Assembly (NCBI GenBank): GCA_030686995.1
Contig: CM060686.1
Location: 69,158,319-69,222,318 of the forward strand
Direction: 5' to 3'
DNA length: 64,000 nt
Source: Artemisia argyi
Lineage: Eukaryota; Streptophyta; Magnoliopsida; Asterales; Asteraceae
In this document: positions 21,829 through 32,660 of the stretch, one piece after another
Numbering within the stretch: the first letter of the stretch is position 1
Layout: every line of letters begins with the position of its first letter
The notes under the pieces: generated by a model
Seen by the model: the letters and a program-made list of their open reading frames with translations, nothing else
Told to the model about the DNA's origin: nothing
Database searches by the model: none
Translations under genes and position numbers: made by a program

Positions 21829-22807
21829 CATCCTAAGTGTAAGGGGAGGGTAAATGATGATACCTTATAGGATACAATTGCACTTTTGTTTGTTTGATGG
21901 TAGGTGTGTAATAAAACTAAGAGAAATACTTGTTAGTGTAATTTTAGTGCCAAATTTAAATTTTTTTACAACATTTAGGAGTGAAACTTTAGCCTTAGCA
22001 AGCGTCTCATGGATAGGAGTTGTATGACTAGCATAAAACCGTACTATTCAGAAAAATTTTCCACCCAAATATGTGAGGTTCGCCTTTAGATTTGATAGGA
22101 AAAGCATTCATTATTAGTGCTTATGAGTGTACCGGTAGCATTTAGATTCTAGAACTTGCGTTAGTAATGCATCTCGAGACCGCTAGTGAGACTACATTCG
22201 TGTAGTAGGATTTACTACATGATAAGAGGCATCAGGATCACCTTTGTGTTGAACCCGTATCATAATTACTTGACCATTTAAGTCATATTAATTGGCTAGT
22301 AAAGTCAATTAATTTTTCCCACACCTTAGCGTTGTACTCATTTTTAGTACACGAAACCCCTAGTACACCCCTCCGAGCCTATCTTTTCGTTTCTAACTTT
22401 AAGCATCTTACTTAAAGGAAGAATTTTTTACAACCCACCCAAATGTACACCCAAATCGCCTTAGCCTTCCGTGTATGCACTCATCTTTAGTGCATTATTG
22501 TCACATGTTTAAACCCTTAGTTAATTATCTAATTGATTACATGGTTGCCAAGTCGAGTCATATCTTGTACATATTGTTTTGGGACGATTGGGACTCATGT
22601 GTAAAGTACTTGTGTTATGGAGTAATGGTTAAGAACATCATATTATTACCCCCATATGTACGTTAAACTTAAAAGTACTCCAAGTGTTTTGATTATCTTG
22701 ATTCGAGTCATTAGAGTAGTTTATTGTATAGTATGTAAAAATTCAAGTGTAAGGGGAATGTACATTCCCTATGATGTAATAATTTGGATGGTAGGGTAAG
22801 AGTGTAT

Positions 22808-22840
<33 letters not shown>

Positions 22841-23414
22841 GAAAAAGAAGAGAGAGAAAAAAAAATACGGACTACCATCCCGTTTCATTTTATGTTTGTT
22901 TTATGTTTTTGTTATTTTTGATTTACTAGCTTAAGTCGAGTCTAGTCTTGGCTTAGCAACGCCATATTGTACATGTAATTAACCAAGATGATTAACTCGC
23001 CACCAGTAAATATTGCCTTTATCCGACACAACCGTGTTTTCCATATCCCTACACCTAACGTTATAACCCTTTGAAAGACCTCTTTGATAGTTTATCCTAG
23101 GTGCTTACGCCAAGTGGTGGAGGTTTGATCCTTTCCCAAGCCTATGGTAATCTATTTTGCTATGACAGGTAGTGAGAGATGTTTTCTATTTCCTTATTGT
23201 GATATATACTTTATTACACCCGAGAGATGTGAGTATCTAAACATTATTTGTGAGGTGATAGTATATGGCCTCCGTGCTTGTCTTTGGTTTTTAGTGGAAC
23301 GATTATTTGTTGTAATTACTTTTATATTAGTGTTAAATGACCCCTAATTTGTATTTTGATTAGAATAAAAGCGCATTTGCTTGAGGACAAGAAAATCTCA
23401 AGTGTAAGGGTATT
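21829..23414 (+). other. Element A 3' UTR, part 2
   Basis: Resumes exactly where the Copia insertion broke it. Contains AAGTGTAAGGGGAGGG, a second CAAGTGTAAGGGGAATG (about 22748), a long A-rich tract (22809-22863) and finally CAAGTGTAAGGGTATT, the PPT at the 3' LTR. No coding sequence. ORFs such as 22475-22666 and 23144-23347 recur in other copies but with changed lengths and no domain. Confidence 0.65.
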
Positions 23415-23555
23415 TGATGAGGCGAAAAATGAACCGTTTTTAGAGGGTCATTGAAGCCCGAATTCGAGATTATTTGATCAAATATTGCCCTAAATCGTTC
23501 CTTTTGTCATTTTAGGTACTTTTGGAGAGAAATCTGGAAAAGGAAGCATTTTATA
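23415..23555 (+). repeat. Element A 3' LTR, left piece
   Basis: TGATGAGGCG start of the A-type LTR (CCCGAATTCGAGATTATTTG), interrupted by B. Left duplication TTATA (23551-23555) versus TTAGA on the right (31380-31384), one mismatch. Confidence 0.85.
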
Positions 23556-24764
23556 TGATGAGGCGAAAAATGAACCACTTTTAGGGGGTCATTTAAGCCC
23601 GGAATTGAATTTATTTGATCAAATATTGCCCTAAATCGTTCCTTTTGTGATTTTAGGTACTTTGGGAGTGAAATCTGGAAAAGAAGGCATTTTGGACGTT
23701 TTTGGAGCATAAAAGTGAAGAAAACGGCAAAGTCTCAATTTTCCAAGCTGGGAACAGTAGGTGACGGCGTCAAGAAAGAATTTATGATGGCGTCAAGAGT
23801 AAATTCCATGACTTTCCATGACGACCCAGTACAGAATTGACGGCGTCACAAGGTAGGGCGTCAAGAGTAAAATGCATGACGGCCTGGAAAATGCTAACAC
23901 ATGACGGCGTCAGAAGTAGATCAAGGCAGTCCGAGAAGTATTTTGGCGGCGAGATGACGGCGTCACAAGATTTGTCTTGACGCCGTCAGACCCTATTTCC
24001 TATATATAGTTCTCTAATTTTCACATTAAAAAGGAGAGAAGTTTTGGAGAAACCCTAAGTACGAACTTGGTACGAATTTTACAGGTTTTTCAAGGTTTCT
24101 TTGCCCTTGATCCCTTTCATATGTAATTAAGATAAGTATTCTTTTAATTCAATCTATGTGTTGGTTGTCTACATCTTGTTCTTGTCTTAATTCCACCATG
24201 CTAGGCTAGATCTATCTTGTGTTTGCTTAGATCTAATGAAACCTAGATGTTAATTATGTTACTTGTTTATAGTTGTATTGGATGAATGATTTCGATGTTA
24301 GGCTTAAGAAAACTGGCAGATCTCCAATTGGTAACATGCTTGAACGTCTTAAGAAACATGAACCGATGTGCACTAGGTTTTATTGGTTGTATTTACTACA
24401 TGAGTAATGAAATCTAAGTAAACACATTTTCTCCACTTATTGCTCACAACCTTAGTTAATTTAGTTTATTTTCATCTTTAGTATTGGGTTAGTTGACTAG
24501 CAACTAATTCCGCCTAAATCCTTCAAACCAGAGATTTTTACTTGCTTTCTAAAAAAATATAAAAATATAAAAATAATCTTCCATCATCTTTAGCACTAGT
24601 AATTAGGTTTTCTAATCCTAGCGACACTATTCCTAGCTGAACGATCAATCCCCCGGTACTTGTCACTATACTATACTACAACGATCAGGTACACTGCCTG
24701 GTGGGGGTTGTAAGCTTCTCAAGATCCCTTGAGAGGTAAAGCCTGGTGCGATTCCCACGTATCA
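23556..24764 (+). repeat. Element B 5' LTR (1,209 bp, with deletions)
   Basis: Same as the B 3' LTR but about 210 bp shorter, through at least four internal gaps (near 24154, 24255, 24405 and 24480). TGACG array about 23761-23988; TATA box TATATATAG at 24001-24009. U5 anti-tRNA segment at 24670-24683; stem-loop 24701-24758 with inner hairpin TCTCAAG-ATCC-CTTGAGA. Confidence 0.9.
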
Positions 24765-24770
24765 AGTTTT

Positions 24771-24789
24771 TGGTGCCGCAGCCCGGGGA
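24771..24789 (+). other. Primer-binding site, variant (B)
   Basis: TGGTGCCGCAGCCCGGGGA, 6 nt after the LTR end. Shares the CAGCCCGGGGA form with A and departs from the canonical tRNA-Asp PBS of D. Confidence 0.7.
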
Positions 24790-24934
24790 ATAGTTATTGT
24801 CTAGGTTAGAATTTCTTTTTATTAGGTCTACTTGCTAGATTCCTTTCTAGTAAGATTTTATTTTTATTTTTAGGTTTCTTTAGTCTATCTTATTTCTTTG
24901 TGTCTTTGTTCGTAACTCTTCTCCACCCGACATC

Positions 24935-26207
24935 ATGGACAATGGGAACATCTTTGAACCCGTCATCCAACCACAACAAAACCCACCACTAGAACCCATT
25001 AGGCCCCGAACCTTAGGAGAGTATTCCCGACCTAGCCACCAAGGCTATCGAAACACCATTGAGCTCACTGGAGCCAATGTGACTCCCTTATGATCCGACA
25101 CCATCTGGTTGGTGCAAAGCGGATGTGCATTCTATGGACTTCGTTCCGAAGATCCAAATCAACATCTTAAGGACTTTCTTAAAATCGTAGATTCTATAGA
25201 CCTAAGTGTTGAAACTAGAGAGACTACCCGATTACGCCTATTCTAATTCTCTCTACGGGATCAAGCTAGTCAATGGCTTGAGCGTTTACCCGCGGGATCC
25301 ATCACCACATGGGATGATCTCACCTCTCGTTTCCTTGCTCAATTTTTCCCACCGGGGAGAACTACTAAGCTTAGAAATGACATCTTGATGTTCCAACAAC
25401 GTCAAGGTGAAACTCTTTATGAAGCATGGACTCGTTTCAAGGACTTACTCCAAAAAGTCCCTCATCATGGCATAGATCTTTGGCTCCAAGTCCAAATCTT
25501 TTATGACCATATGGATCTCTCCACGAGGCGAACCATTGACCAATCGGCCGGTGGTAAGCTACGTGATCTAAGTGCGGAACAATCATGGGAACTCATTGAA
25601 GATCTTGCTCTCTATGACAACGAAAGTTGGAATGATCCCCGTGATTTGAACAAAACGGTCAAGGCAATATCTTTGCCTTTGAACAACTCTCGCACTCCCA
25701 CCGTAGGATCATGGAACTTGAGGACCAAGTCAATTTTCTCATGAAATCTTATGAAGCTCCTAAGCCTTCAAGCCAAGTGAACAAAATCACTTCTTCATGC
25801 GAATTATGTAGTGGTCCCCATGACACTCGTGATTGTGTGGAACTCCCCGGAACAGCTTTTGCGGACTACGCATCCTCGCGTACCGACGAAGCGGGAGATA
25901 AGTGGTACACTTTCAAACCCGAGCCAAACCCTTACGGTGATTCATACAACCCCTCTTGGAAAAATCACCCAAACCTTAGGTGGAAACAAAATCAACCCAA
26001 TTCTTCCAATCCGCCTAATCGTTACCAACCAAACGGTCCACCCTCCAACCGTACTTTCAACAACAATCCTTCTAACAACTATGGTAGTACCAACAATCTT
26101 GAAGGATTGATGTCCAAGTTCATGGCATCTCAAGAAGCTCGCATATCTAAGTTTGAAGCCGATTTCAAACAAAAGCAAAGCGAGATGACCACCAAATTGA
26201 CGCATTA
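24935..26207 (+). pseudogene. Gag of element B, disrupted
   Basis: Starts at the family ATG. In-frame stops TGA at 25091-25093 and TAA at 25244-25246, where D has CGA and CAA. Then open through QGETLYEAWTRFKDLLQKVP to DLNKTVKAISLPLNNS. A one-base loss near 25692 shifts the frame into MELEDQVNFLMKSYEAPKPS, followed by a single Cys/His motif CELCSGPHDTRDCVE, a C-x2-C-x4-H-x4-C zinc knuckle. An Asn/Pro-rich linker and a coiled FMASQEARISKFEADFKQKQ precede another stop at 26209-26211. All inactivating changes are absent from D, so they arose in B. Confidence 0.85.
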
Positions 26208-27464
26208 TTGAAAGTTCTCAATGACCGAGAAATGGGAGCACTCCCAAGCGACACGGTCAAGAATCCGAAACTAAACGTTAATTCCATATCTTCGGTTTCG
26301 TCACCCACTTCGTGTCCACAATACTACTCGGTTAAATCAACGAGCACGTGTTTCAAACAAAACCAAATTTTTCAAAAGGACCAACCAAATAAAACACCCA
26401 AAGTAGAACCAGTCAAAAGTATAGTTGAAACACCTCCTACGCAAGACCTTGACGATGAATTCAAGGAACTTCACCTTGAACGCCCCGTCATTGATGTCTT
26501 AACCCGTGCTCCCTACTATAGTGCCCTCCTAGAGAAATATGAGAAGTTTAAACTAGGTAAAAATGGGACCGCCTTCATTCAAAACAAGTTGCCTAAAAAG
26601 CTTGATGATCCGGGTATATTTGTTTTACCTTGTAAGATAGGAAGATCCGAAGCTTTCGACACACTAGCCGATTTAGGGTCAAGCCTCAACTTGATTCCCT
26701 TATCCTTATTCACAACTCTTAAGCTAGGAAAGTTAGAGGAAACGGAGGTGTTGATAGGTCTAGCGGATGGGAGTATTGCCCACCCGGTCGGAATGATTAA
26801 GGATGTAGTTGTCCACGTAGGAAAGTTAACTATCTTAGCGGATTTTCACGTCCTAGACATGGTTAGTGACACTACATGCCCATTATTGGTAGGAAGAGGA
26901 TTTTTAGCAACCGCTAGTGCCATGATAGATTGTAAGGAGTCTAAGATAGCGGTAGGTGAAGGTGATACTTGGTCGGTGTACGATGTTAAGAAACATAGTT
27001 ATGATTGTGATGATGAACCAACACCGCATTGGGTAGAGATGAATAGGAGACCATCTAGATATGGACCTTGGATAGAAAGGAACTTTATAGGACCTCAATG
27101 CCCATTCTATCTAGAAAAAGATTTTGTTGAGAAGACGCATTCGGTGGAACAACTCATAGCTAGAGATGAGGAGATAGACCCCTTTGAGGACCCCTTAGTC
27201 TTTAGAAAGATGATTGAGTTCTTGAGCGTAATGCCTATTAATATAGAGATGAATAAGTGGAAAAGAGATGGAGATAAGTGTAAATGGAGGTGGGACAAAC
27301 CACCTAAAGAAGGAGACGGATCATGGCACATGCGGATGACTTTGTATGATCCGGATGGAGAAATGTTTGAAAGGTCATACCATACTAAGAAAACCGATAG
27401 AAAGTTGAAACCTAAGTTTGATCCCAAAGATGTCCTCAATGAGGAACTCACCCGTGTCACGTAG
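26208..27464 (+). CDS. Protease plus conserved acidic C-terminal domain (B)
   Basis: A 418-codon open block, though its start lies just after a frame break in the Gag-Pro reading frame. Residues about 130-250 form a retropepsin-like domain: TLADLGSSLNLIPLSLF (catalytic Asp at residue 155), then CPLLVGRGFLATASAMID. Residues about 265-410 are a separate domain with GPWIERNFIGPQCPFYLEKD, DPFEDPLVFRKMIEFL, a Trp-rich CKWRWDKPPKEGDGSWHMRM and a basic KKTDRKLKPKFDP. I cannot name that domain; I associate similar sequences with Gag-Pro proteins of daisy-family Ty3/gypsy elements. It lies where RT would normally begin, and the ORF stops right after it, before the GGGAGGCAACCC motif. Confidence 0.75.
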   Translation: MKVLNDREMGALPSDTVKNPKLNVNSISSVSSPTSCPQYYSVKSTSTCFKQNQIFQKDQPNKTPKVEPVKSIVETPPTQDLDDEFKELHLERPVIDVLTRAPYYSALLEKYEKFKLGKNGTAFIQNKLPKKLDDPGIFVLPCKIGRSEAFDTLADLGSSLNLIPLSLFTTLKLGKLEETEVLIGLADGSIAHPVGMIKDVVVHVGKLTILADFHVLDMVSDTTCPLLVGRGFLATASAMIDCKESKIAVGEGDTWSVYDVKKHSYDCDDEPTPHWVEMNRRPSRYGPWIERNFIGPQCPFYLEKDFVEKTHSVEQLIARDEEIDPFEDPLVFRKMIEFLSVMPINIEMNKWKRDGDKCKWRWDKPPKEGDGSWHMRMTLYDPDGEMFERSYHTKKTDRKLKPKFDPKDVLNEELTRVT

Positions 27465-29959
27465 TAACCCATGACCTTGAGTCTAGCTACAAGACTCGTA
27501 AATAAAGAAAAGCGCTTCTTGGGAGGCAACCCATGCTTTGTGTGATTTTTATTTTTGTTGGTTTGTTATTTGCTTCCGTATGCATGCTTTATTTCTATTG
27601 TTGGTAGATCATGTTTCTCAATTAAAATGTGGAAATACTTTACTTTGTTGTTTTGGCTTAGTCTTAACTCCACCTAAAGGTATTTTTGCAAAAGATAACT
27701 GTAAGGGGAAACCCCAAATATGTTTTTAAGAAACAAGCCGATCATGATTCTCTACAATATTAAATGAACATGTGTATTCGTATTTGTTAGAGTCAAATGC
27801 TTGTATTGAGTCATAATGAAGTTTTGCAGGATTTTCCAGGAAGTAGAACCAAGTTTTTCCAGAAATTTTCCGGAAACTTAACATAAGAATTTCTGCAGGT
27901 CAATCCTGACGGCGTCACGAGTTAACTCTTGACGGCGTCACGGGTAAAAAAATCTGGAAATTTTACCGGTTTTGTTTTTCTAACGGAATCTTATGGTTTT
28001 TGTAAATTATTAAGTTTTATAATCTCCAGGAAATCTGCAAACTTCATTCCGCAAGCATTATATCTTACTTTGTTTTCTAGGATTTAGTAACTTATATAGG
28101 ACGCCGCCGATTTTATGCGAGGTTTTCTTGTCTATTTTCTCAGGATTTACAGGTTATGTATGACAAGAAGATGATTTATATTCTGGAAGGGAAGCTTTGA
28201 TTGTTCATTTTCTTGGAGGAAGATTTAACCTGGCCACCTAATTATCCATACCGAGCGAATCAGGGGAGTATTTGATTTCATTCTTTTTACTTTTTCACTT
28301 TTACATTCTTTACCTGAACATTGGGGACAATGTTCATCTTAAGTGTAAGGGGAGGGTAAAATGATGATACCTTACATATGCACTTTCGCTTGAGTTTGTT
28401 TTGTTTAATAGTAGATGTGTAATAAAACTATGAGAAATACTTGTTAGTGCAATTTTAGCGCCAAATTTAAAATTTTTTACAACATTTAGGAGTGAAACTT
28501 TAGCCATAGCAAGCGTCTCATGGATAGGAGATTGTACGACTAGCACAAAACCGTATATTCAGAAAAATTTTCCACCCAAATATGTGAGGTTCGCCTTTAG
28601 ATTTGATAGGAAAAGCATTTACTATTAGTGCTTATGAGTGTACCGGTAGCATTTAGATTTTAGAACTTGCGTTAGTGATGCATCCCGAGACCGCTAGTGA
28701 GACTACATTCGTGTAGTAGGATTTACTACATGATAAGAGGCATTAGGATCACCCTTGTGTTAAACCCGTATTATAATTTCTTGACCACTTAAGTCATATT
28801 GCTTGACTACTTAAGTCAACTAATTTTTCCCACACCTTAGCGTTGTACTTATTTTTAGTACACGAAACCCCTAGTACACCCCTCCGAGCCTATCTTTTCG
28901 TTTCTAACTTTAAGCATTTTATTTAAAGGAAGAATTTGTTACACCCCACTTAAATGTACACCTAAATCGCCTTAGCCTTCCGTGTATGCGCTCATTTTTA
29001 GTGCATTATTGTTATTTGTTAAACCCTAAGTTAACTATCTAATTGATTACATGGTTGCTAAGTCGAGTCATATCCTTGTACATATTGTTTTGGGACGATT
29101 GGGACTTATGGGTAAAGTACTTATTTATGGAGTAATGGGGAAGAACATCATTTATTACCCCCATACGTACGTTAATCTTAAAAGTGCTCCAAGTGTTTTG
29201 ATTTTCTTAATTCGAGTCATTAGATTAATTTATTGTAAAGTATGTAAAGATTCAAGTGTAAGGGGAATGTTCCTTCCCTATGATGTATTATTTTGGATGG
29301 TAGGGTAAGAGTGTATGCAAAAAAAAAAAAAAAAAAAAAAAAAGAAAAAAAAAATCGAAATAATCAAGAAAAAGAAAAAAAAATAGAAAAAGAAAAAGAG
29401 AAAAAAACATACGGACTACCATCCCTTTTTATTCTATGTTCATTTTATGTTTTTGTTATTTTTCATTTATTAGCTTAAGTCGAGTCTAGTCTTGGCTTTG
29501 CAACGCCATGTTGTACATGTAATTAACTAAGATTGTTAACTCGCCACCAGTAAAGACTGTCTTTATCCAATAAAACCGTGTATTTCATATCCCTACACCT
29601 AACGTTACAACCCTTTAAAAGACCTCTTTGATAGTTTATCCTAGGTGCTTACGCCATGTGGTGGAGGTTTGATCCTTTCCCAAGCCTATGGTAATCTACT
29701 TTGCCATGACAGGTAGTGAGAGATATCTTCCGTTTCCATATTGTAATTTATACTTTATAACACCCGAGAGATGTGAGTATCTAAACACTATTTGTGAGGT
29801 GCTTGTGTATGACCTCCGTGCTTGTCTATTGGTCTTTAGTGGAACAATTATTTGTTGTAATTACTTTTATATTAGTGTTAAATGACCCCTAACTTGTATT
29901 TTGAGTAGAATAAAAGCGCATTTGCTTGAGGACAAGCAAATCCCAAGTATAAGGGTATA
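27465..29959 (+). other. Element B 3' UTR
   Basis: About 2.5 kb, non-coding. Contains GGGAGGCAACCC (27520), GTAAGGGGAAACCCC (about 27700), TGACGGCGTCA pairs (27908-27942), the inverted repeat GAACATTG-GGGA-CAATGTTC (28316-28335) followed by AAGTGTAAGGGGAGGG (28341-28356), CAAGTGTAAGGGG (29253-29265), a long A-rich tract (29320-29406) and the PPT CAAGTATAAGGGTATA at the LTR. Confidence 0.75.
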
Positions 29960-31379
29960 TGATGAAGCGAAAAATGAACCACTTTTAGGGGGTCATTTAA
30001 GCCCGGAATTGAATTTATTTGATCAGATATTGTCCTAAATCATTCCTTTTGTGATTTTAGGTACTTTGGGAGTGAAATCTGGAAAAGAAGGCATTTTGGA
30101 CGTTTTTGGAGCATAAAAGTGAAGAAAATGGCAAAGTCTCAATTTTACAAGCTGGGAACAGTAGGTGACGGCGCCAAGAAGGAATTTATGACGGCGTCAA
30201 GAGTAAATTCCATGACTTTCCATGACGACCCAGTACAGAATTGACGGCGTCACAAGGTAGGGCGTCAAGAGTAAAATGCATGACGGCCTGGAAAATGCTA
30301 ACACATGACGGCGTTAGAAGTAGATCAAGGCAGTCCGAGAAGTATTTTGGCGGCGAGATGACGGCGTCACAAGATTTGTCTTGACGCTGTCAGACCCTAT
30401 TTCCTATATATAGTTTTCTAATTTTCACATTAAAAAGGAGAGAAGTTTTGGAGAAACCCTAAGTACGAACTTGGTACGAATTTTACAGGTTTTTCAAGGG
30501 TTCTTTGCCCTTGATCCCTTTCATGTGTAATTAAGATAAGTATTCTTTTAATTCAATCAATATGTCTATGTGTTGGTTGTCTATATCTTGTTCTTGTCTT
30601 AATTCCACCATGCTAGGCTAGATCTATCTTGTGTTTGCTTAGATCTAATGAAACCTAGATGTTAATTACGTGTTGATTACTTGTTTATAGTTGTATTGGA
30701 TGAATGATTTCGATGTTAGGCTTAAGAAAACTGGCAGATCTCCAATTGGTAACATGCTTAAACGTCTTAAGAAACATGAACCGATGTGCACTAGGTTTTA
30801 TTGGTTGTATTTACTGCATGAGTAATTTCTAATGATCCCATGTTAGGAGTTTTTAACGGCTCAACATAGGAGTGAAGTAGGCACTCATAGGATTGGGGAA
30901 GTAAGTGCGCCACCCCATGAATGGTATTAAGGAATACAATCCGTCATCCACACAACTATAACAAGTAATTAACGTGTAAAAGATGTCTAGGGAGTAATGA
31001 AATCTAAGTAAACACATTTTCTCCACTTATTTCTCACAACCTTAGTTAATTTAGTTTATTTTCATTTTTAGTATTTTATTTTGATTGCATCTTTAGTATT
31101 GGGTTAGTTGACTAGCAACTAATGCTGCCCAAATCCTTCAAACCAGAGATTTTTACTTGCTTTCTAAAAAAATATAAAAATACAAAAATAATCTTCCATC
31201 ATCTTTAGCACTAGTAATTAGGTTTTCTAATCCTAGCGACACTATTCCTAGCTGAACGATCAATCCCCCGGTACTTGTCACTATACTATACTACAACGAT
31301 CAGGTACACTGCCTGGTGGGCGTTGTAAGCTTCTCAAGATCCCTTGAGAGGTAAAGCCTGGTGCGATTCCCACGTATCA
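29960..31379 (+). repeat. Element B 3' LTR (1,420 bp)
   Basis: TGATGAAGCG...CACGTATCA. TGACG array about 30165-30392, TATA box 30405-30413, anti-tRNA segment 31285-31298. This copy lacks the deletions of the 5' LTR. Confidence 0.9.
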
Positions 31380-32660
31380 TTAGACGTTTTTGGAGCATAA
31401 AAGTGAAGAAAACAACAAAGTCTCAATTTTTCTTGCTGGGAACAGTACCTGACGGCGTCACAACTTCCTTAATGACGGCGTCAAAAGTAACAAAAGAGGT
31501 GGATGTGGGAAATACACGTGACGATCCAGAGAGTTTTGTGCATTGGACATGACGGCGTCACCCAAGGCCGTCATGGTCCAAGTATTAGTGACGGCCCAGA
31601 AGAAATTTACACATGACGACGTCAAAATCAGATCTAGGCAATACAATTTTTATTATGGCGGTGAGTTGACGGCGTCACATCCCAACACATGACGCCGTCA
31701 CCCATTGTAATCTATATATAATTTTCCAAATTTCATTCATTAGTGTGTAACTTTGAGGGAAAACCCTAGGTCGAATTTTCCAGCTTTTTCAAGGGTTTCA
31801 ACCCTTTGAATCTTTCTAGTTCAATTTGAGATAAGTACGCTTTCAAATCAATCAATATGTCTATGTGTTATTTGATTATATCTTACGCTTGTCTTTAATT
31901 TAACATGCTCGGCTAGATTTCTTTTGTGTTTGCTTAGATGTAGTGAAACCTAGATGTTAATTAGGGGTTGATTGTTTTTTTATAGTTGTTACTGATGATT
32001 GTATTCGATGTTAGGCTTAAGAAAACTGGCAGACTTCCATTGGTAACTTTCTTGAACGTCTTAAGAAACATGATCGGAGGTGTACTACGATATTTGGTTG
32101 TATTTAATGCATAGGAGAATTTTAATGATCCCATGTTAGGAGCTTCTAACGGCCCGACATAGGTGTGAAGTAGGATCCTATAGAGTTAGGGAATATTGTA
32201 CACGGCCCTACGATTAGTATTAAGGAATATGACCCGTCATCCATGCAATTGTAACAAGCTACATCTAGGGAGTAATGAAACCTAAGTAAACACAACTTTC
32301 CGCATTATTGTTACACCACATTAGTATAATTAGTTCCATTTCATTTTTGTTATTTTATTTTGATTGCATCTTTAGATAAATTGGGTTAGATGGCTTGCAA
32401 CTAATTCCGCCTACTCTTCCAAAACCCGAGATTTTAGTTGCTTTTATAAAAATATAAAAATACAAAAAGAATCATCCCTCACCTCTAGAACTAGTTTTTA
32501 GACTTTCTAATCCTAGCGACACTATTCCTGAATTGAACGATCAATCCCCCGGTACTTGTCACTATACTATACTACAAAGATCAGATACACTGCCTGGTGG
32601 GGGTTGTAAGCTTCTCGAGATCCGTCGAGAGGTAAAGCCTGGTGCGATTCCCATATATCA
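31380..32660 (+). repeat. Element A 3' LTR, right piece
   Basis: Continues the A-type LTR (TTAGACGTTTTTGGAGC) interrupted at 23555. Contains the TGACG array (31450-31700), TATA-like CTATATATA (about 31712), an anti-tRNA segment carrying a change (CTACAAAG in place of CTACAACG, near 32588) and the end CATATATCA. The GAAGT duplication follows. Confidence 0.88.

Larger units (their letters stand above)
23556..31379 (+). mobile_element. Element B: Athila-like, RT-less element
   Basis: 7,824 bp inserted in the 3' LTR of A. Order: 5' LTR (23556-24764), PBS, gag-pro plus an extra domain (24935-27464), 3' UTR, PPT, 3' LTR (29960-31379). No RT, RNase H or integrase. Several stops and frameshifts in the ORF. 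Confidence 0.9.
14079..32660 (+). mobile_element. Element A: Athila-like Ty3/gypsy element, internally deleted and twice interrupted
   Basis: Bounded by LTRs beginning TGATGAGACG and ending ATATCA or GTATCA, with the 5-bp duplication GAAGT at 14074-14078 and 32661-32665. Own content: 5' LTR, PBS, gag, protease, a C-terminal integrase remnant, a long 3' UTR and a 3' LTR. RT, RNase H and most of integrase are missing. A Copia-type element sits in its 3' UTR (18826-21823) and element B in its 3' LTR (23556-31379). Assignment to the Athila side of Ty3/gypsy rests on the tRNA-Asp-like PBS, the Gag type and the GGGAGGCAACCC motif after the coding region. Confidence 0.88.

Noticed and set aside
23507..23710. 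Minus-strand ORFs with LQKRPNCFLFQISLPKYLKS, also at 36700-36894 and 51207-51416
   Set aside because: Antisense readings of the start of the LTR; the recurrence follows the LTR copies and no domain or start context supports them.
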